From: Fallopia convolvulus
Taxonomy: Eukaryota; Streptophyta; Magnoliopsida; Caryophyllales; Polygonaceae
Direction: 5' to 3'
Length of the DNA stretch: 64,000 bases
Assembly (NCBI GenBank): GCA_964016875.1
Contig: OZ024733.1
Coordinates: 8,793,979-8,857,978, forward strand
The translations under genes and the position numbers were made by a program. The notes beneath the pieces were generated by a model, which had not been told where the DNA came from, did not search any database, and saw nothing but the letters and a program-made list of their open reading frames with translations. Numbering within the stretch: the first letter of the stretch is position 1; each line of letters starts with the position of its first letter. Positions 1 through 10,589 of this stretch are shown here, piece after piece.

Positions 1-311
1 AAGGATGTGACGCACCTTGCTCTTGGATCTCAAAGATGATCCGATATGACTCACGAATCAAAGTTTAAAAACAAAGAAACAACAATTTTATTCAAGGCAA
101 AACGCCTCAAACCAACGCCTAAACTTGGCAAAACAAAGCAAGAGTTTTCATCTTCAAATTCAACGTGTATTCTCTAATGGAAAAATGTCCCCTATTTAAG
201 CGAAAAGAACTCCCAACAAAGAATCTTCAAAACCAGCCATAAACACGTAATTGATGGTCAAAAACCCTTGGAAAACCCAACATTTATTGGCCTTGACTTG
301 GCAAGCAAGAG
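1..311 (-). mobile_element. Left part of CRM-like LTR 'N', split by element A
   Basis: This is the left piece of an LTR whose right piece is at 7533-7943. The two are separated by element A, which is flanked by aagag on both sides (307-311 and 7528-7532). Around 1-75 it resembles the middle of the LTR of element A (shared 'gatatgactcac' and an AAC-rich stretch), so N looks like an older relative. The start of the LTR lies left of the window. No gene is seen in this piece. Whether N is a solo LTR or one end of a full element cannot be decided here. Confidence 0.6.
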
Positions 312-1070
312 TGATGGCCGGATCGATGGAGGGGATGATGTTGCAAAGAGATCGCCACGAGAATCCAAGGAATTCCGACAACAAACACCACGCAACTGAC
401 CCGTCTTCAACTGGCTGGATCTTCCTCGTCCGAACTCGAAATTGAGTGATTCCAATTCGAGAAGTTAGATCTATGAGTCTAGTTGAAGTCCTCAAAATAT
501 GAGACCGAGATGATGAGCGGATTGAAAGTTATGTCGAATTTACTGAGATGGTGCAGAAACCTCCGAGATGGATGATGGTTCGAAATGGAGAGAACAAGGG
601 GATATGGATGCTTGATAACTTGGATATGACTCACCAAGCTCTCAAACAAACTAGGATGCTCGAAATTGTCGGATATGACTCACCAACAATTGAACAACGA
701 GAATTGAACGAAACAAAACAAGAACTTCGAATTGAAAATGCAAGGAAAAGAGAAGCAAATTTCGTCCAAGTCTAGCAACAAAGGGTGAGGGGGACGACCA
801 TATAACCTAGAAAGCAACCTCACAAAGTTAGCCCCTTCACTTAAGGAAATTACAAAAATTAACCCAAAAACCCGAAAACTTAATAATTGTCCTTTCCGTC
901 GAATTGTCACTTAGAACCATGAAGTAGAATAAAACTCCAACCTTGTTGGCGCGTCTAGGGTATGCCGAGGCTCCTCCAAGTGTTCCGACGTGTGCTCCTC
1001 CAAGTGTTGCTCCTCCAAGTGTTCTGAAGTGTGCTCCATAGTTGGCTCGGACATCGATGGAATCACATCA
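312..1070 (-). repeat. 3' LTR of element A
   Basis: This LTR is 759 bp with TG...CA ends. It matches 6772-7527 almost perfectly: gatgttg versus gatggtg near the left end, and a 3-bp indel near 497. In the element's sense it starts at 1070 within the integrase C-terminal coding sequence and carries the last ~53 codons of the polyprotein before the stop at 911. The tail contains short internal repeats encoding acidic EHLEE-type units. Confidence 0.95.
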
Positions 1071-4000
1071 TCCTCCTCCCCTTGAAAAGGGTTCGTCCTC
1101 GAACCTAGATCCTGCTCAAACTCAACATCATTGTTAGAAAAATAAGGAACAAGATCGGATACGTTGAATACCTCATGGACGCCATAATTCGGAGGAAGAT
1201 CAAGCTTGTAAGCATTGTCGTTGATGCGCTCTAACACTTGGAATGGTGCATCTCCACGTGGCTTAAGCTTAGAATTTCGAAGAGTAGGAAACCTCTCCTT
1301 CCTCAAATGAACCCAAACAAGGTCGCCGGGTTCAAAAATCAGCTCCTTGCGCCCTTTATCAGCTTGGCGCTTGTATTGCAATGTTCGCCTCTCCAATTTA
1401 AGACGAGTATCCTCATGAATCTGCTTAATATACTCAGCCCGGTCCCGTCCTTCACGACTCTCTCGATCGGACATAGCATAAGGCGCTAAATCAAGTGGTG
1501 TAACGGGATTGCGCCCATACACCACCTCAAAAGGCGTCTTCTTTGTAGCGGAATGAATGGACCTATTGTAAGAAAACTCAATGAAAGGAAGACACTCTTC
1601 CCAGCTGCGCAAATTAGTTTTCAAAATAGAACGCAACAAGGCACCAAGGGTACGATTAACGACCTCGGTTTGCCCATCCGTTTGCGGGTGGCAAGTAGTA
1701 GAGAATAAGAGCTTGGTTCCAAGCTTGGACCAAAGAGTCTTCCAAAAGAAACTTAGAAATTTAACATCACGGTCAGAAACAATAGATTTAGGGACCCCAT
1801 GCAACCGAACCACATTATCAAAGAACAAGGTGGCAACATTAACAGCATCATCGGTTTTGTGGCAAGCAATAAAATGTGCCATCTTAGAAAATCTATCTAC
1901 CACCACAAAAATAGAGTCCCTACCCCTTTTTGTCCTAGGCAACCCCAAAACAAAGTCCATAGAAATATCCTCCCATGGGGCACTAGGAATAGGCAAAGGG
2001 GTATACAAACCGTGAGGGTGCACTTTAGACTTTGCACGCACACATGTAGCACATGAAGCACAAAAGTTCTCTACCGACCTAAGCATGTGAGGCCAATAGA
2101 AATGTTCCCTAAGCATATGCAAAGTTTTCATGACACCAAAATGTCCCATGAGGCCGCCACCATGGGCCTCTTGGACAAGCAAACGCCTAACCGAACCACT
2201 AGGCACACACAAGCGAGTTCCCTTAAAAAGAAACCCATCATGCAAATAAAATTGATCCCGACTTCCCCCCTTCAAACAAGCATGAAAAATATCACTAAAC
2301 TCAGCATCATGAGCATACAACTCCTTCATGAAAGAAAATCCAAGCAATCGTGCATCTAGTAAGGATAAAAGAGCGTACCTCCGGGACAACGCGTCGGCGA
2401 CGACGTTGTCCTTGCCTTTCTTATGCTTGATGACATAGGGAAAGGATTCAATGAACTCAACCCATTTGGCATGCCTCCGATTCAGTTTTGCTTGCCCTCT
2501 CAAGTACTTCAACGCCTCATGATCGGAATGGATAACAAACTCCCGAGGCAAGAGATAGTGCTCCCACACCCTTAGCACTCGAACAAGAGCAAGTAGCTCT
2601 TTGTCGTGCGTGGGGTACTTGAGCTCGGCACCTCCAAGCTTCTCACTATAATAGGCTATGGGACGTCCCTCTTGCATAAGCACACCACCGAGCCCAATTC
2701 CCGACGCATCACACTCAATCTCGAACATCTTGCCAAAGTCGGGAAGAGCTAACAACGGCGCGTGTGTCAACTTAGCCTTAAGGGCAGCAAAGGCCTCTTC
2801 TTGCGCCTCTCCCCACATAAATGGAACATTCTTCTTGGTGAGGAAGGTCAAAGGCGCAGCCAAGGTACTAAAATCACGAACAAACCGGCGGTAGAAACCG
2901 GCTAGGCCAAGGAAACTCCGGACTTGTGTCATAGTTGTCGGTGTGGGCCATTCTTGAATCGCCTTCACCTTCTCTTCATCTACTTGAAGTCCATTCCTAC
3001 TCACAACAAAACCAAGAAATACCACATGATCCGAACAAAAGTGGCACTTCTTGAAGTTAGCAAATAGGCGTTCCCGTTTCAAAGCTTCAAGCACTTGCCT
3101 AAGGTGCTCGACATGGGATGATAAATCGTGGCTATAAATCAAAATATCATCAAAGTATACAACCACAAACTTACCAATAAAAGGGCGGAGGACGTGGTTC
3201 ATCAAGCGCATGAAAGTGCTCGGAGCGTTGGTTAATCCGAAGGGCATAACCAACCACTCGTATAGGCCTTGCTTGGTTTTGAACGCCGTCTTCCATTCAT
3301 CTCCCTCCTTCATCCTTATTTGATGATATCCGCTCTTGAGATCAATTTTGGAGAAGAGACTCGCCCCATGCAGCTCGTCAAGCATATCCTCAAGTCTCGG
3401 AATCGGGTGACGATACTTGATAGTAATATTGTTGATCGCTCGACAATCAACGCACATCCTCCATGTGCCGTCCTTCTTAGGCACAAGAATGACGGGCACG
3501 GCACACGGGCTGAGGCTCTCACGCACATATCCCTTATCAAGGAGCTCTTGGACTTGCCGTTGAAGCTCCTTAGTTTCCTCCGGATTGGCTCGATAGGCTG
3601 GACGGTTCGGTAGAGTGGCACCGGGGACAAAGTCGATTTGATGCTCGATTCCCCTAAGCGGTGGTAGTCCCGGTGGCACCTCTTCTTGGAAAAGCTCCTC
3701 AAAGTCCTGCAAAAGAGTAGATATGGAAGGAGGAAGATCAACTAATTCTTGGGAAGATAAATAAGATTCTTGAAAAACAAGTAAAACGCAAACGCCACTT
3801 CCCTTGAAAGTATGAATAATCTCCTTCGGTTTGGCCAAAAGCAAGGGCGTAGAAGGGCCGCCTAGAGCTAGCTTCTTGTCCTTCTTTCCCTCTCGAAGCG
3901 CATGCTTCTTCCTTTGCTCCTTCGCTGCGTGGTCCAACATGATTTCATGGGGGGTCATCGGGTGCAACGTCACCTTCTTTCCCTCCATTTGAAAGTGATA

Positions 4001-5863
4001 CTCGTTGGAGACTCCATCATGAATAGCTCCCTTATCATATTGCCAAGGGCGCCCCAAAAGAAGATGACAAGCGGTCATCGGCACCACATCACACTCCACC
4101 TCATCCTTGTAAGGCCCTATAGAAAAGCAAATACGAGCCCTTTCCTTGACTTGGATCGGGGCATTAGAATTCAACCAACATAGAGGATAAGGTAAAGGAT
4201 GGCAAGTAGTTTTCAAGGAAAAGCGATCCACCACCTCTTGACTAATAATATTACAACAAGACCCGCTATCGATAATCACACTACATACCTTATCCATAAT
4301 TTTGCATCGAGTGTGAAAGATAACCTCTCGTTGGCTAGGTGTGGTGGTGTTCTCCGTCATGAAAAGCGTCCGTTGTACCACGAAGCACTCACCCTCCTCG
4401 GCGGTGACATGGAGGCCGTCTTCCTCAACCTCGGGGCTCTCTTCTTCCTCTTCCGCAGCCCCTTCTTCCTCATACTCGTACTCCCCTTGGGAGTTAAGAA
4501 GAACCTTCCGTTCGTTGGGACAATCCCGAGCATAATGCCCATGTCCAAGGCACTTGAAACACTTCACGTCGCTCGCCTTCACACCGCCTTCTTGCCGAGG
4601 ACGTGGGGAAAACTCTTTCCTCGGTTGAGGAGTCGAGTCCTTCCTTATTTCCGGCTTCCTAAACTGAGTTGGTGGTGCCTTAGGAGCCGTGGATGAAGGC
4701 TGCCACGTTCGAGAAGTGGTTGAACTCGAACGCCGTTGAGCAAGTTGCTTGTAGATATGGTTGGTATAATGAAGCACTTGCTCAATATCGGTACCCCTAC
4801 TAAAATGCTGCATACTCACCACATTTTTTAGTTCCAAATTTAACCCATTGACAAATTTAGAGATGACATACCCGTCGGGAAATTGTACTCGGGAACGGAA
4901 GATGAGCATACGCAGCTCGTTGTAGAACTCATCGGGAGTCCGGTTTCCTTGACGCACTTGCTCCAACTTGGCATGGATGCGCTCCGTGTAATCTTGAGGC
5001 ACGAACCTCTCTTCTAAGGCCTCTCTTAGATCTTGCCATGTGTTAAGTTGAGGCATCCGACGTGCTCTCCTCAAAGCCTTGTCCTCGAGCCACCATTGGT
5101 AAGCAAAGTCGGTGAAGTGTATGGCCGCCATGGCCACCCGCCTCGCATCATCATAGCCATAGAAGTCAAAGATTGACTCCACCTTGGCAAGCCAATCAAG
5201 ACAGGCATCGGCGTCGGAAGTTCCCGAAAATGTCGGCACGTTCAGCTTGATGCCGTAATGGGGATCCCGGGGCCGCTCTTCTTGTTGCACCGGCGCGCCA
5301 TGCCAAGGCTGCCCGGCACCACCATTGGCCGGCCCTCTAGGAGGTTGGCCGCGCCTTGGGAGATGCAAGAGAGGTGGGGGTTGAGTAGCCGTTGCAGGAT
5401 TGACCTCTTGATAGCTCGGCGCTCCATAACCTGACAAGTTAGTAGCACTAATAGGAATACTATTAGGAAATGTAGCAAATGAAGGCCTTACCCCGGAATT
5501 GGCCACAAAGTGTGGATTGTGGAAGCTCGTCGGAGGAATGTAAGGAGGCATAATCCCCATGGAGGTGCTCACACCGATGGATGCTTGCGCCTCCGAGTTT
5601 GGCAAGTAAGAAGTAGAGGCCTCCTCTTGTAACGACTCCACTTGGTTAGCGCTTTGTAGCACACTTGGTAGAGCCCCCGTATGAGACACCCGTGCTCTAT
5701 CATCTTGGCCTCGCACTTGGCTCTCTAAATCAGTCAACCTAGTTCCCAAAGCCTCAATGGATTGTTGCAAGGATTGTTGCATGTTTTGCAACATGGCAGC
5801 CACCGAACTAGTGGACGTCTCCTCAACTTGTTCCTTATTCTTGTCATCACCTACACTTGTCAT
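911..5863 (-). CDS. Gag-Pol polyprotein of element A, intact (1650 aa)
   Basis: This single open frame encodes every protein needed for retrotransposition. It has a coiled, Gln-rich N-terminus and a retrotransposon Gag domain at about residues 195-350. A CCHC zinc knuckle (CFKCLGHGHYARDC) is at 435-448, and an aspartic protease has IIDSGS with Asp at about 532. RT spans about 745-930 with YFDD at 903-906. RNase H has ECDASG near 1052. Integrase has an HHCC finger near 1230-1275 and a DDE core (D in SDRD near 1364, E in QTDGQTEVVNR). A GPF/GPY-like region follows, then a CR-motif-like tail. Residues from about 1598 on are encoded by the 3' LTR. No stop or frameshift interrupts it, unlike every other pol gene in the window. 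The ATG at 5863 is the first Met of the frame and lies about 0.9 kb inside the 5' LTR. It likely represents a living or recently living element. Confidence 0.97.
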   Translation of the reverse strand: MTSVGDDKNKEQVEETSTSSVAAMLQNMQQSLQQSIEALGTRLTDLESQVRGQDDRARVSHTGALPSVLQSANQVESLQEEASTSYLPNSEAQASIGVSTSMGIMPPYIPPTSFHNPHFVANSGVRPSFATFPNSIPISATNLSGYGAPSYQEVNPATATQPPPLLHLPRRGQPPRGPANGGAGQPWHGAPVQQEERPRDPHYGIKLNVPTFSGTSDADACLDWLAKVESIFDFYGYDDARRVAMAAIHFTDFAYQWWLEDKALRRARRMPQLNTWQDLREALEERFVPQDYTERIHAKLEQVRQGNRTPDEFYNELRMLIFRSRVQFPDGYVISKFVNGLNLELKNVVSMQHFSRGTDIEQVLHYTNHIYKQLAQRRSSSTTSRTWQPSSTAPKAPPTQFRKPEIRKDSTPQPRKEFSPRPRQEGGVKASDVKCFKCLGHGHYARDCPNERKVLLNSQGEYEYEEEGAAEEEEESPEVEEDGLHVTAEEGECFVVQRTLFMTENTTTPSQREVIFHTRCKIMDKVCSVIIDSGSCCNIISQEVVDRFSLKTTCHPLPYPLCWLNSNAPIQVKERARICFSIGPYKDEVECDVVPMTACHLLLGRPWQYDKGAIHDGVSNEYHFQMEGKKVTLHPMTPHEIMLDHAAKEQRKKHALREGKKDKKLALGGPSTPLLLAKPKEIIHTFKGSGVCVLLVFQESYLSSQELVDLPPSISTLLQDFEELFQEEVPPGLPPLRGIEHQIDFVPGATLPNRPAYRANPEETKELQRQVQELLDKGYVRESLSPCAVPVILVPKKDGTWRMCVDCRAINNITIKYRHPIPRLEDMLDELHGASLFSKIDLKSGYHQIRMKEGDEWKTAFKTKQGLYEWLVMPFGLTNAPSTFMRLMNHVLRPFIGKFVVVYFDDILIYSHDLSSHVEHLRQVLEALKRERLFANFKKCHFCSDHVVFLGFVVSRNGLQVDEEKVKAIQEWPTPTTMTQVRSFLGLAGFYRRFVRDFSTLAAPLTFLTKKNVPFMWGEAQEEAFAALKAKLTHAPLLALPDFGKMFEIECDASGIGLGGVLMQEGRPIAYYSEKLGGAELKYPTHDKELLALVRVLRVWEHYLLPREFVIHSDHEALKYLRGQAKLNRRHAKWVEFIESFPYVIKHKKGKDNVVADALSRRYALLSLLDARLLGFSFMKELYAHDAEFSDIFHACLKGGSRDQFYLHDGFLFKGTRLCVPSGSVRRLLVQEAHGGGLMGHFGVMKTLHMLREHFYWPHMLRSVENFCASCATCVRAKSKVHPHGLYTPLPIPSAPWEDISMDFVLGLPRTKRGRDSIFVVVDRFSKMAHFIACHKTDDAVNVATLFFDNVVRLHGVPKSIVSDRDVKFLSFFWKTLWSKLGTKLLFSTTCHPQTDGQTEVVNRTLGALLRSILKTNLRSWEECLPFIEFSYNRSIHSATKKTPFEVVYGRNPVTPLDLAPYAMSDRESREGRDRAEYIKQIHEDTRLKLERRTLQYKRQADKGRKELIFEPGDLVWVHLRKERFPTLRNSKLKPRGDAPFQVLERINDNAYKLDLPPNYGVHEVFNVSDLVPYFSNNDVEFEQDLGSRTNPFQGEEDDVIPSMSEPTMEHTSEHLEEQHLEEHTSEHLEEPRHTLDAPTRLEFYSTSWF
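1071..1083 (-). other. Polypurine tract of element A
   Basis: On the minus strand this reads AAGGGGAGGAGGA and abuts the TG start of the 3' LTR. That is the expected position of the plus-strand primer. It lies inside the polyprotein frame, encoding part of the EGEEDD stretch, so the tract is under two constraints. Confidence 0.85.
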
Positions 5864-6757
5864 CGTAAAAACAAGGCAAAGATCAAGGTATAGAGGTCAC
5901 ACGAATTAATCACCAAGACTTGCCCGAGATGAAAATCCGACAAGTTGCAAGTAGGCAAAAACAACAAAGGCAACAAAGAGAGAATTCACCACACACTTGC
6001 TTAGGAAAACAATGCTAGGAAGCTACTAAACCACCAAGACTCAACACCAAGTATTACAAATTAATTAATTTTTTTTTTGTTTCGAGCAGGCCTTTGCTAG
6101 GCACTACTAGACGACTACTCTTTGTAGGCCTTTGCTAGGCACTACAAGATGACTACTCTTTCCATGCCCGGCCCCTTATTAGCTTTACGCCGCCGGGCAA
6201 GGTTTTTCTAGTCTTTAATCTTTCTTTCTATGCCTGGCCCCTTATTAGCTTTCGCCGCCGGCAAGGTTTTTCTGATTATTCAACAAAAAATTTCAAGACA
6301 CTTAAACAACAACACAAGATGTCTCGTCTTGGTGTCGTTCCCGTATCCTAGCACCGTAGCCAACAACAAGCATGTAATGACAACAAACAAGGCTGGTTTG
6401 GACCTCAATCCCACGTTTTTTAACTCAACAAAATCAGCAAGACACACTTAAAACCAACACTAAAGAAAGGCTTAAATTCAAGCAACAAATGCACCCTTTC
6501 AACTACCAACTTTTGATAACTCTTTTGGTGTTCTATGGGGACGTTTTTGAGCATGGTTTTGCAGCCATGGCTGAGCACCCACTCGGCCAAAACAACAACA
6601 AGTTCAAGACCAAGAAACGACCACAACAACAAGACAACAATTCGGACAAGGCCGAACACAACAACAACAACGCAGCCCTAAGGAGTTCGAACCTAAAACT
6701 TGCAACAAATGGAAATTCAAGGTCGGAACAAGATTTAGATGGCGATACCTTCGCGTG
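5864..6757 (-). other. Untranslated leader of element A
   Basis: This region separates the primer site from the Gag start, with no convincing ORF. It holds two small imperfect duplications: a unit of about 40 bp beginning AGGCCTTTGCTAGGCAC (near 6089 and 6128), and a unit containing GGCCCCTTATTAGCTTT with a GCCGCCGG end (near 6170 and 6237). The second could form GC-rich hairpins. A packaging or translation role is possible but not shown. Confidence 0.6.
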
Positions 6758-6769
6758 GCTCTGATACCA
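6758..6769 (-). other. Primer binding site of element A (initiator tRNA-Met)
   Basis: On the minus strand it reads TGGTATCAGAGC, the standard complement of the 3' end of plant initiator tRNA-Met. It lies two bases inside the 5' LTR (6772-7527), which fixes the element's orientation. Confidence 0.93.
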
Positions 6770-6771
6770 CT

Positions 6772-7527
6772 TGATGGCCGGATCGATGGAGGGGATGATG
6801 GTGCAAAGAGATCGCCACGAGAATCCAAGGAATTCCGACAACAAACACCACGCAACTGACCCGTCTTCAACTGGCTGGATCTTCCTCGTCCGAACTCGAA
6901 ATTGAGTGATTCCAATTCGAGAAGTTAGATCTATGAGTCTAGTTGAAGTCCTCAAATGAGACCGAGATGATGAGCGGATTGAAAGTTATGTCGAATTTAC
7001 TGAGATGGTGCAGAAACCTCCGAGATGGATGATGGTTCGAAATGGAGAGAACAAGGGGATATGGATGCTTGATAACTTGGATATGACTCACCAAGCTCTC
7101 AAACAAACTAGGATGCTCGAAATTGTCGGATATGACTCACCAACAATTGAACAACGAGAATTGAACGAAACAAAACAAGAACTTCGAATTGAAAATGCAA
7201 GGAAAAGAGAAGCAAATTTCGTCCAAGTCTAGCAACAAAGGGTGAGGGGGACGACCATATAACCTAGAAAGCAACCTCACAAAGTTAGCCCCTTCACTTA
7301 AGGAAATTACAAAAATTAACCCAAAAACCCGAAAACTTAATAATTGTCCTTTCCGTCGAATTGTCACTTAGAACCATGAAGTAGAATAAAACTCCAACCT
7401 TGTTGGCGCGTCTAGGGTATGCCGAGGCTCCTCCAAGTGTTCCGACGTGTGCTCCTCCAAGTGTTGCTCCTCCAAGTGTTCTGAAGTGTGCTCCATAGTT
7501 GGCTCGGACATCGATGGAATCACATCA
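6772..7527 (-). repeat. 5' LTR of element A
   Basis: This LTR is 756 bp, starts TGATGG, ends ACATCA and nearly equals 312-1070. It is followed by target duplication aagag at 7528-7532. It should contain the promoter. The polyprotein tail copy inside it has no upstream coding sequence and is not a separate gene. Confidence 0.95.
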
Positions 7528-7532
7528 AAGAG

Positions 7533-7943
7533 TCACCAACTCGGTGTAAGCTAGGCGTCGGCATCGCCACGGCGCGCCCGGTTACTAGCAATGTGCAGTC
7601 CCCGTCATCTTCATATTTGCTCGGCGCGCCATGGACCAAGAAACCATCTTGAAGCTCTTCTTGCAAAACACGACCTCGAGCCCTTGTGATCCGCCCTAAG
7701 TAAGGCCAAGTGTCGCTGGCGCGCCCGGCGCGCCCAGGTGGCTCGATACCTAGGTTGGGCAGCTCGGCACCGAGGTTAGGAGGCTCGGCACCGAGGTCAG
7801 GAGGGTCGGCATCGAGGTCAGGAGGGTCGGCACCGAGGTTAGGAGGGTCGACACCGAGGTAAGGAGGCTCGGCACCGACGTTGGATTGCTCAGTATCGAA
7901 GGCGTCAGAACCATGATGTTGCTTGTGAGGCGTAGTCACATCA
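7533..7943 (-). pseudogene. Right part of LTR 'N' with coded chromovirus polyprotein tail
   Basis: On the minus strand this starts TGATGTGA, as does the LTR of element A, exactly at 7943. An open frame runs leftward through a repeat of about seven residues (GAEPPNL-like). It then enters a segment reading GRITRARGRVLQEEL, which resembles the conserved end of chromovirus polyproteins. As in A, the polyprotein C-terminus is therefore encoded in the LTR. Immediately to the right, at 7944, the gag of element B resumes, so N is inserted in B gag; the matching target duplication would lie outside the window. Four copies of GGCGCGCC also occur here. Confidence 0.65.
7739..7882 (-). repeat. 21-bp tandem repeat in the coded tail of N
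   Basis: About six imperfect copies of a 21-bp unit, ggctcggcaccgaggttag plus two bases, lie head to tail. The unit preserves the reading frame and encodes a 7-residue (G/D)AEPPNL-type repeat. Each unit carries the palindrome TCGGCACCGA or a close variant. Confidence 0.85.
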
Positions 7944-10589
7944 CCTTCTAAGTCTATCAAGACTTGGAAGAATTTATATGATCAATTTCTTACAAAATTC
8001 TTCCCTCCTGCCAAGACGACGGAGTTAAGAAAACGCATCACCTCCTATCACCAGCTGCCTAATGAGACTTTTGTTGAAACATGGGAAATATTTAAGGAGA
8101 TGCTTAGACAGTGCCCCACTCATGGACAACCTTTATATGTGCTCCAAGAAATCTTTTTCCAGGGTATTAATGCAGAGACGAAGAACCGCATCAACATGCA
8201 TACAGCATGCAGTTTTATAGAAATGGAACCCATAGTTGCATGGGAATTGTTGGACAACCTGTCTAACTATGATGCCATGTATGGAACCCATCAATCTCCC
8301 TAGCCCCAGAGGCGTCTCTACATGCCTAACAAGGAAGAAGTTGACCCAGATGTCAAAAATCAATTTCTGCAAGACGAGGTCAACCGCCTGAAGAAGCAGG
8401 TAAGTTTTCTAAAATCTTCTCAATCTTGTCAAGAATGTGGCTCTTCTGCCCATACTACTTCTGCTTGCACTAACATAGAGCAGGTAAGAGCCGCTGAGAC
8501 ATATGCTGAAGTGAATTATATGAGAGGCCCATACAGAAACCAGCCTAGTAATTTTGACGGGTCGAACAATTATCCAACGTGGGGCAATCAAAATCAGAAT
8601 GTTAACTATGCAGTGCCTCCACCGGATAGAAGACCTGCACCATATCGACCTCCAGGCTATCAAGAGCCACCATCATGGGTACAAGGGTTACAGGAAGGCA
8701 TTAACGGAGTGAATAACAAGGTTAACGAAGTTCAAGCCAACCTTAACGATCAAAACAAACGATGGGGAGAGTTCGATGTGTGGAAGAAAAATGTCGACTC
8801 TCAACTAGGGAACCTTGTTGCACAGATTCCAAGACCACAGGGGCAACTCCCGGGCCGTCCCGAGGAGAACCCTAAGGGACAAAGAGCAACGGTACACCTT
8901 AGGAGCGGAAGGACACTACCGGAGCGTGTCCAAGCTAAGGACAAGACTGAAGAGGACACCACGGTTCAACTCGATAATGAGCCAGCGAAAGCGAGTACTG
9001 AACCGGCACACCATGGTGACGAGGCTCCCAGGGTCGTCAACGACCCTAGTCCAGGTAAGTTTTCTGATCTGAGCCCCTCTCTCAATCCCAGGCTAGTTAA
9101 CGACCCCATCAGGGTCGATAACGCCCTACCGAGGGCACCTAACGACTCTAGTGTCGACCCGGTAGTATCACCTCTCGAGCCTGACTTGGTTCCGAGAATG
9201 GTGAAATCTCTTCCTTTTCCTATTAAGAAATCAACGGACTCTACTGAGAGTAAGTTCAAGCGTTTCGTAAAGATTCTCCAGGGCATTAATATTTCCATCC
9301 CATTCGCTGAGGCCATAAGCGAAATGCCGGCTTACACGAAATTTTTGAAAGATATTCTTAGCAGGAAAAGATCCATCACAGAGCTGCAAGACGAGGTCCG
9401 ATCTATTTCTCTACCAGAAAAGCTAGGAGACCCAGGGAGATTTGCCATAACAATTGGCATAGGCGATCACAAATTCAAAGCTCTATGTGATTTGGGAGCC
9501 AGTGCTAGTTTACTTCCCCTTTCAATCTGGTCAAAAGCCAACATGGGACCACTAGAGCCAATTAACATGCGGTTATACATGGCGGATGGCTCTTGTATCA
9601 AACCAACAGGGGTTGTAGAAGACTTTCCGGTTCAAGTGGGCAAATTTTTTGTCCCAAATGATTTCATAGTTATGGCGATGCCCGAAGACCCGATAGTTCC
9701 TATTATCTTGGGGAGACCGTTCCTCGCCACAGCTGGAGCCATAATTGATGTTAGGAGGGGACTCCTAACATTAGAAATTGGGGATGAGGTGACGGAATTT
9801 CGGTTCAAACAGTCAATGAAGGAGACCGATAGAGCCGAAGTCAAGATGCTCTACACCCACAATGAGATTATCGAATGTGGGGACCCTGTTGGAAGATTGG
9901 TGTCAAATGATGAATTTTCAAGTCAAAGATGGGTAGAAATAACCCCTGCAGTTTCAGTAACGAGTCCCCCAACCTCAATACCGATTCTCCTGGTAGAAGA
10001 AGCAAGCTCGTTAATGAGTCCATCAGCATCGTTAACGACCCTGGCCGAAGACAATGAAATTTCAGCATTTGAATACCTGCAAGAAGTGTTGAAGATGGAG
10101 CCAGAAGAACCGATTCTAATCCCAGCTGAACCTTCTACAACACTTAAACCTCTTCCGGACTCCCTCAGGTATGAATTCCTTGGTCCTAATTCTACTTTTC
10201 CTGTCATCATCAATGCTAAATTAAAAGATGAGGAAGTAGAGAAACTGCTGAATGTGCTAAGGGTGCATAGAAAAGCCATAGGCTACTCCCTAGACGATAT
10301 AACTGGCATATCCCCTTCTCTTTGCATGCATAGAATATACATGGAGGATAATCATAAACCCACTATAGAGCATCAACGTAGGTTAAATCCTAACATGAAG
10401 GATGTGGTCAAAAAGGAAATCATTAAATTACTTGATGCTGGGATCATATTTCCTATATCGGACAGCCAATGGGTGAGTCCGGTCCATGTAGTCCCAAAAA
10501 AGGGGGGAATGACTGTCATAGAAAATGAAAAGGGAGAGCTCATTCCAACTAGGACCACTACCAGTTGGAGGATGTGCATCGATTATAGG
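7944..10589 (+). pseudogene. Gag-protease part of element B
   Basis: Reading begins at 7944 within the Gag core (PSKSIKTW...) directly after LTR N, and runs to an in-frame TAG at 8301. It then stays open to 10589, where element Y cuts into RT after WRMCIDYR. The Gag core is followed by a zinc knuckle (CQECGSSAHTTSAC, 8426-8467), a Gln/Pro-rich linker and an aspartic protease with CDLGAS (Asp codon 9489-9491). The beginning of RT follows. Several RVVNDP-like peptides are encoded by the GTCGTTAACGAC DNA motif. Close relatives are the gag-protease genes of F and, more distantly, Y. One nonsense codon and two insertions make it non-functional. Confidence 0.9.

Larger units (their letters stand above)
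312..7527 (-). mobile_element. Element A: complete Ty3/gypsy chromovirus, probably CRM clade
   Basis: This complete 7.2-kb LTR retrotransposon reads on the minus strand. It has direct LTRs at 312-1070 and 6772-7527, both starting TGATGG and ending ACATCA, and a 5-bp target duplication aagag at 307-311 and 7528-7532. An initiator tRNA-Met primer site and a polypurine tract lie just inside the LTRs. One open polyprotein runs from 5863 to 911 and ends inside the 3' LTR. The LTRs differ by one substitution and one 3-bp indel by eye, so the insertion is recent. The SRTNPFQGEEDD-like stretch after integrase resembles the CR motif of centromeric retrotransposons, as I know that clade; the clade call is an inference from this and the coding overlap with the LTR. 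Confidence 0.95.

Noticed and set aside
196..775. Small ORFs inside the LTR of A (also at 6604-7232)
   Set aside because: They are identical in both LTRs, lack domains and lie antisense to or outside the polyprotein tail.
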